From the NCBI GenBank assembly GCA_015501075.1, contig JADNYJ010000348.1, positions 1 to 33,615 on the forward strand: a DNA stretch of 33,615 nt, written 5' to 3'. The notes beneath the pieces are model-generated. The model saw only the letters and a program-made list of their open reading frames with translations. It had not been told where the DNA came from and searched no databases. How positions within the stretch are numbered: the stretch's first letter is position 1; every line of letters begins with the position of its first letter. This document shows, piece after piece, positions 33,078 through 33,615 of this stretch. The stretch is from Gymnopilus junonius. Its lineage: Eukaryota > Basidiomycota > Agaricomycetes > Agaricales > Galerinaceae. The translations under genes and the position numbers were made by a program.

Positions 33078-33539
33078 ATGAGCTCCCATTGTGTTACCAA
33101 AAAACGCAATAGATGTGATTCGCGGGCCACTCAGAAGACAATCATACTACGACTTGACCCATGCGGTGGCATTTGTTCCATTGTCATGAATTCAAATCGA
33201 ATAGGCACAGGGGCCCAGTGGCTTTCACAGAAAGCGATAACCGCGATTGTGTTTGTGGCTTGTATAGGTAGTAGATGGGTCAAAGGATCGTCAGTGGCAG
33301 AAACAAAATGGGATGCTAAAAATATAATCGGCACGATCAACCATCAAAGTGCTGGTGAAGCTACCGTCAAACAATATAGAATCATCATGAAGAATGCGAC
33401 AAGCCTTGGTTCCAAGTGGCTGACCTTGCTGTGTTGCCTGCCAATCGCAGTATTATGTGCGCAGCTCCTCCTCGTGTTGACGTCTATGCTCCGTATAGTG
33501 GCACTTGGACCTGACCTTGATCTCACTCCTACAAATTAG
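33078..33539 (+). CDS. Hypothetical ORF, possibly a membrane protein
   Basis: An ORF of 153 codons from the first ATG at 33078 (MSSHCVTKKRNRCDSR) to a stop at 33537-33539. It has a hydrophobic stretch (WLTLLCCLPIAVLCAQLLLV) near its C-terminus. No family resemblance is seen, and its length alone is only weak support in a region where the other strand is also partly open. It may be chance. Confidence 0.2.
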   Translation: MSSHCVTKKRNRCDSRATQKTIILRLDPCGGICSIVMNSNRIGTGAQWLSQKAITAIVFVACIGSRWVKGSSVAETKWDAKNIIGTINHQSAGEATVKQYRIIMKNATSLGSKWLTLLCCLPIAVLCAQLLLVLTSMLRIVALGPDLDLTPTN

Positions 33540-33615
33540 TCCTGGTTCATTGCCTTGCTATCCCACTGCAGGCGCTCACCACACTACCAGCCCTGATTCT
33601 CTCAATGCTGTGGAT

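Noticed and set aside
1..33615. tRNA, rRNA, CRISPR arrays, LTR retrotransposon polymerase genes.
   Set aside because: Scanned by eye for tRNA B-box-like sequence, spaced repeats and reverse-transcriptase motifs; none was convincing.

Overview
The window looks like nuclear DNA of a mushroom-forming basidiomycete (Agaricomycetes). The reasons are genes split by many introns of about 50-80 bp, tiny exons, and typical families: F-box/leucine-rich-repeat (LRR) proteins, an alpha-kinase, an integrase-core protein, a Crinkler/RHS-type P-loop gene, a fungal C-4 sterol methyl oxidase and an AzgA purine permease. No bacterial-style operons, CRISPR arrays, tRNA or rRNA genes were seen. All gene models were spliced by eye from GT/AG signals, reading phase and family resemblance; no search was run.

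Layout. 1-1096 (-): 5' half of EPL1, the Enhancer-of-polycomb subunit of the NuA4 histone acetyltransferase, running off the left edge. 1097-3599: no assignable gene. 3600-4888 (-): an intact nine-exon FabG-like short-chain dehydrogenase. 4889-6323: nothing recognisable. 6324-11905: a probable mobile element of about 5.6 kb with perfect 40-bp inverted end repeats, holding an alpha-kinase gene (+, 7304-9776) that converges on an intact integrase-core gene (-, 9875-11454). 12204-14941 (+): AzgA-type purine permease in 17 exons with two frame-breaking indels. 15548-16816 (+): intact ERG25.

17490-31125 is poorer in intact genes. It holds a decayed Crinkler/RHS-type gene (-), three broken F-box/LRR genes (all -), long stretches with no gene, an acidic disordered hypothetical gene (+, 26259-27914) and one intact small membrane protein gene (-, 28357-28990). 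31350-32837 (-) encodes a disordered, probably nuclear protein. The right end holds one weak plus-strand ORF.

How it fits together. The host genes (EPL1, reductase, permease, ERG25) are unrelated housekeeping functions and do not form an evident cluster. The most interesting unit is 6324-11905: an integrase with all three acidic catalytic positions beside a zinc-finger-like alpha-kinase, both inside the same inverted repeats. This suggests an integrase-type transposon carrying a kinase as cargo or accessory gene.
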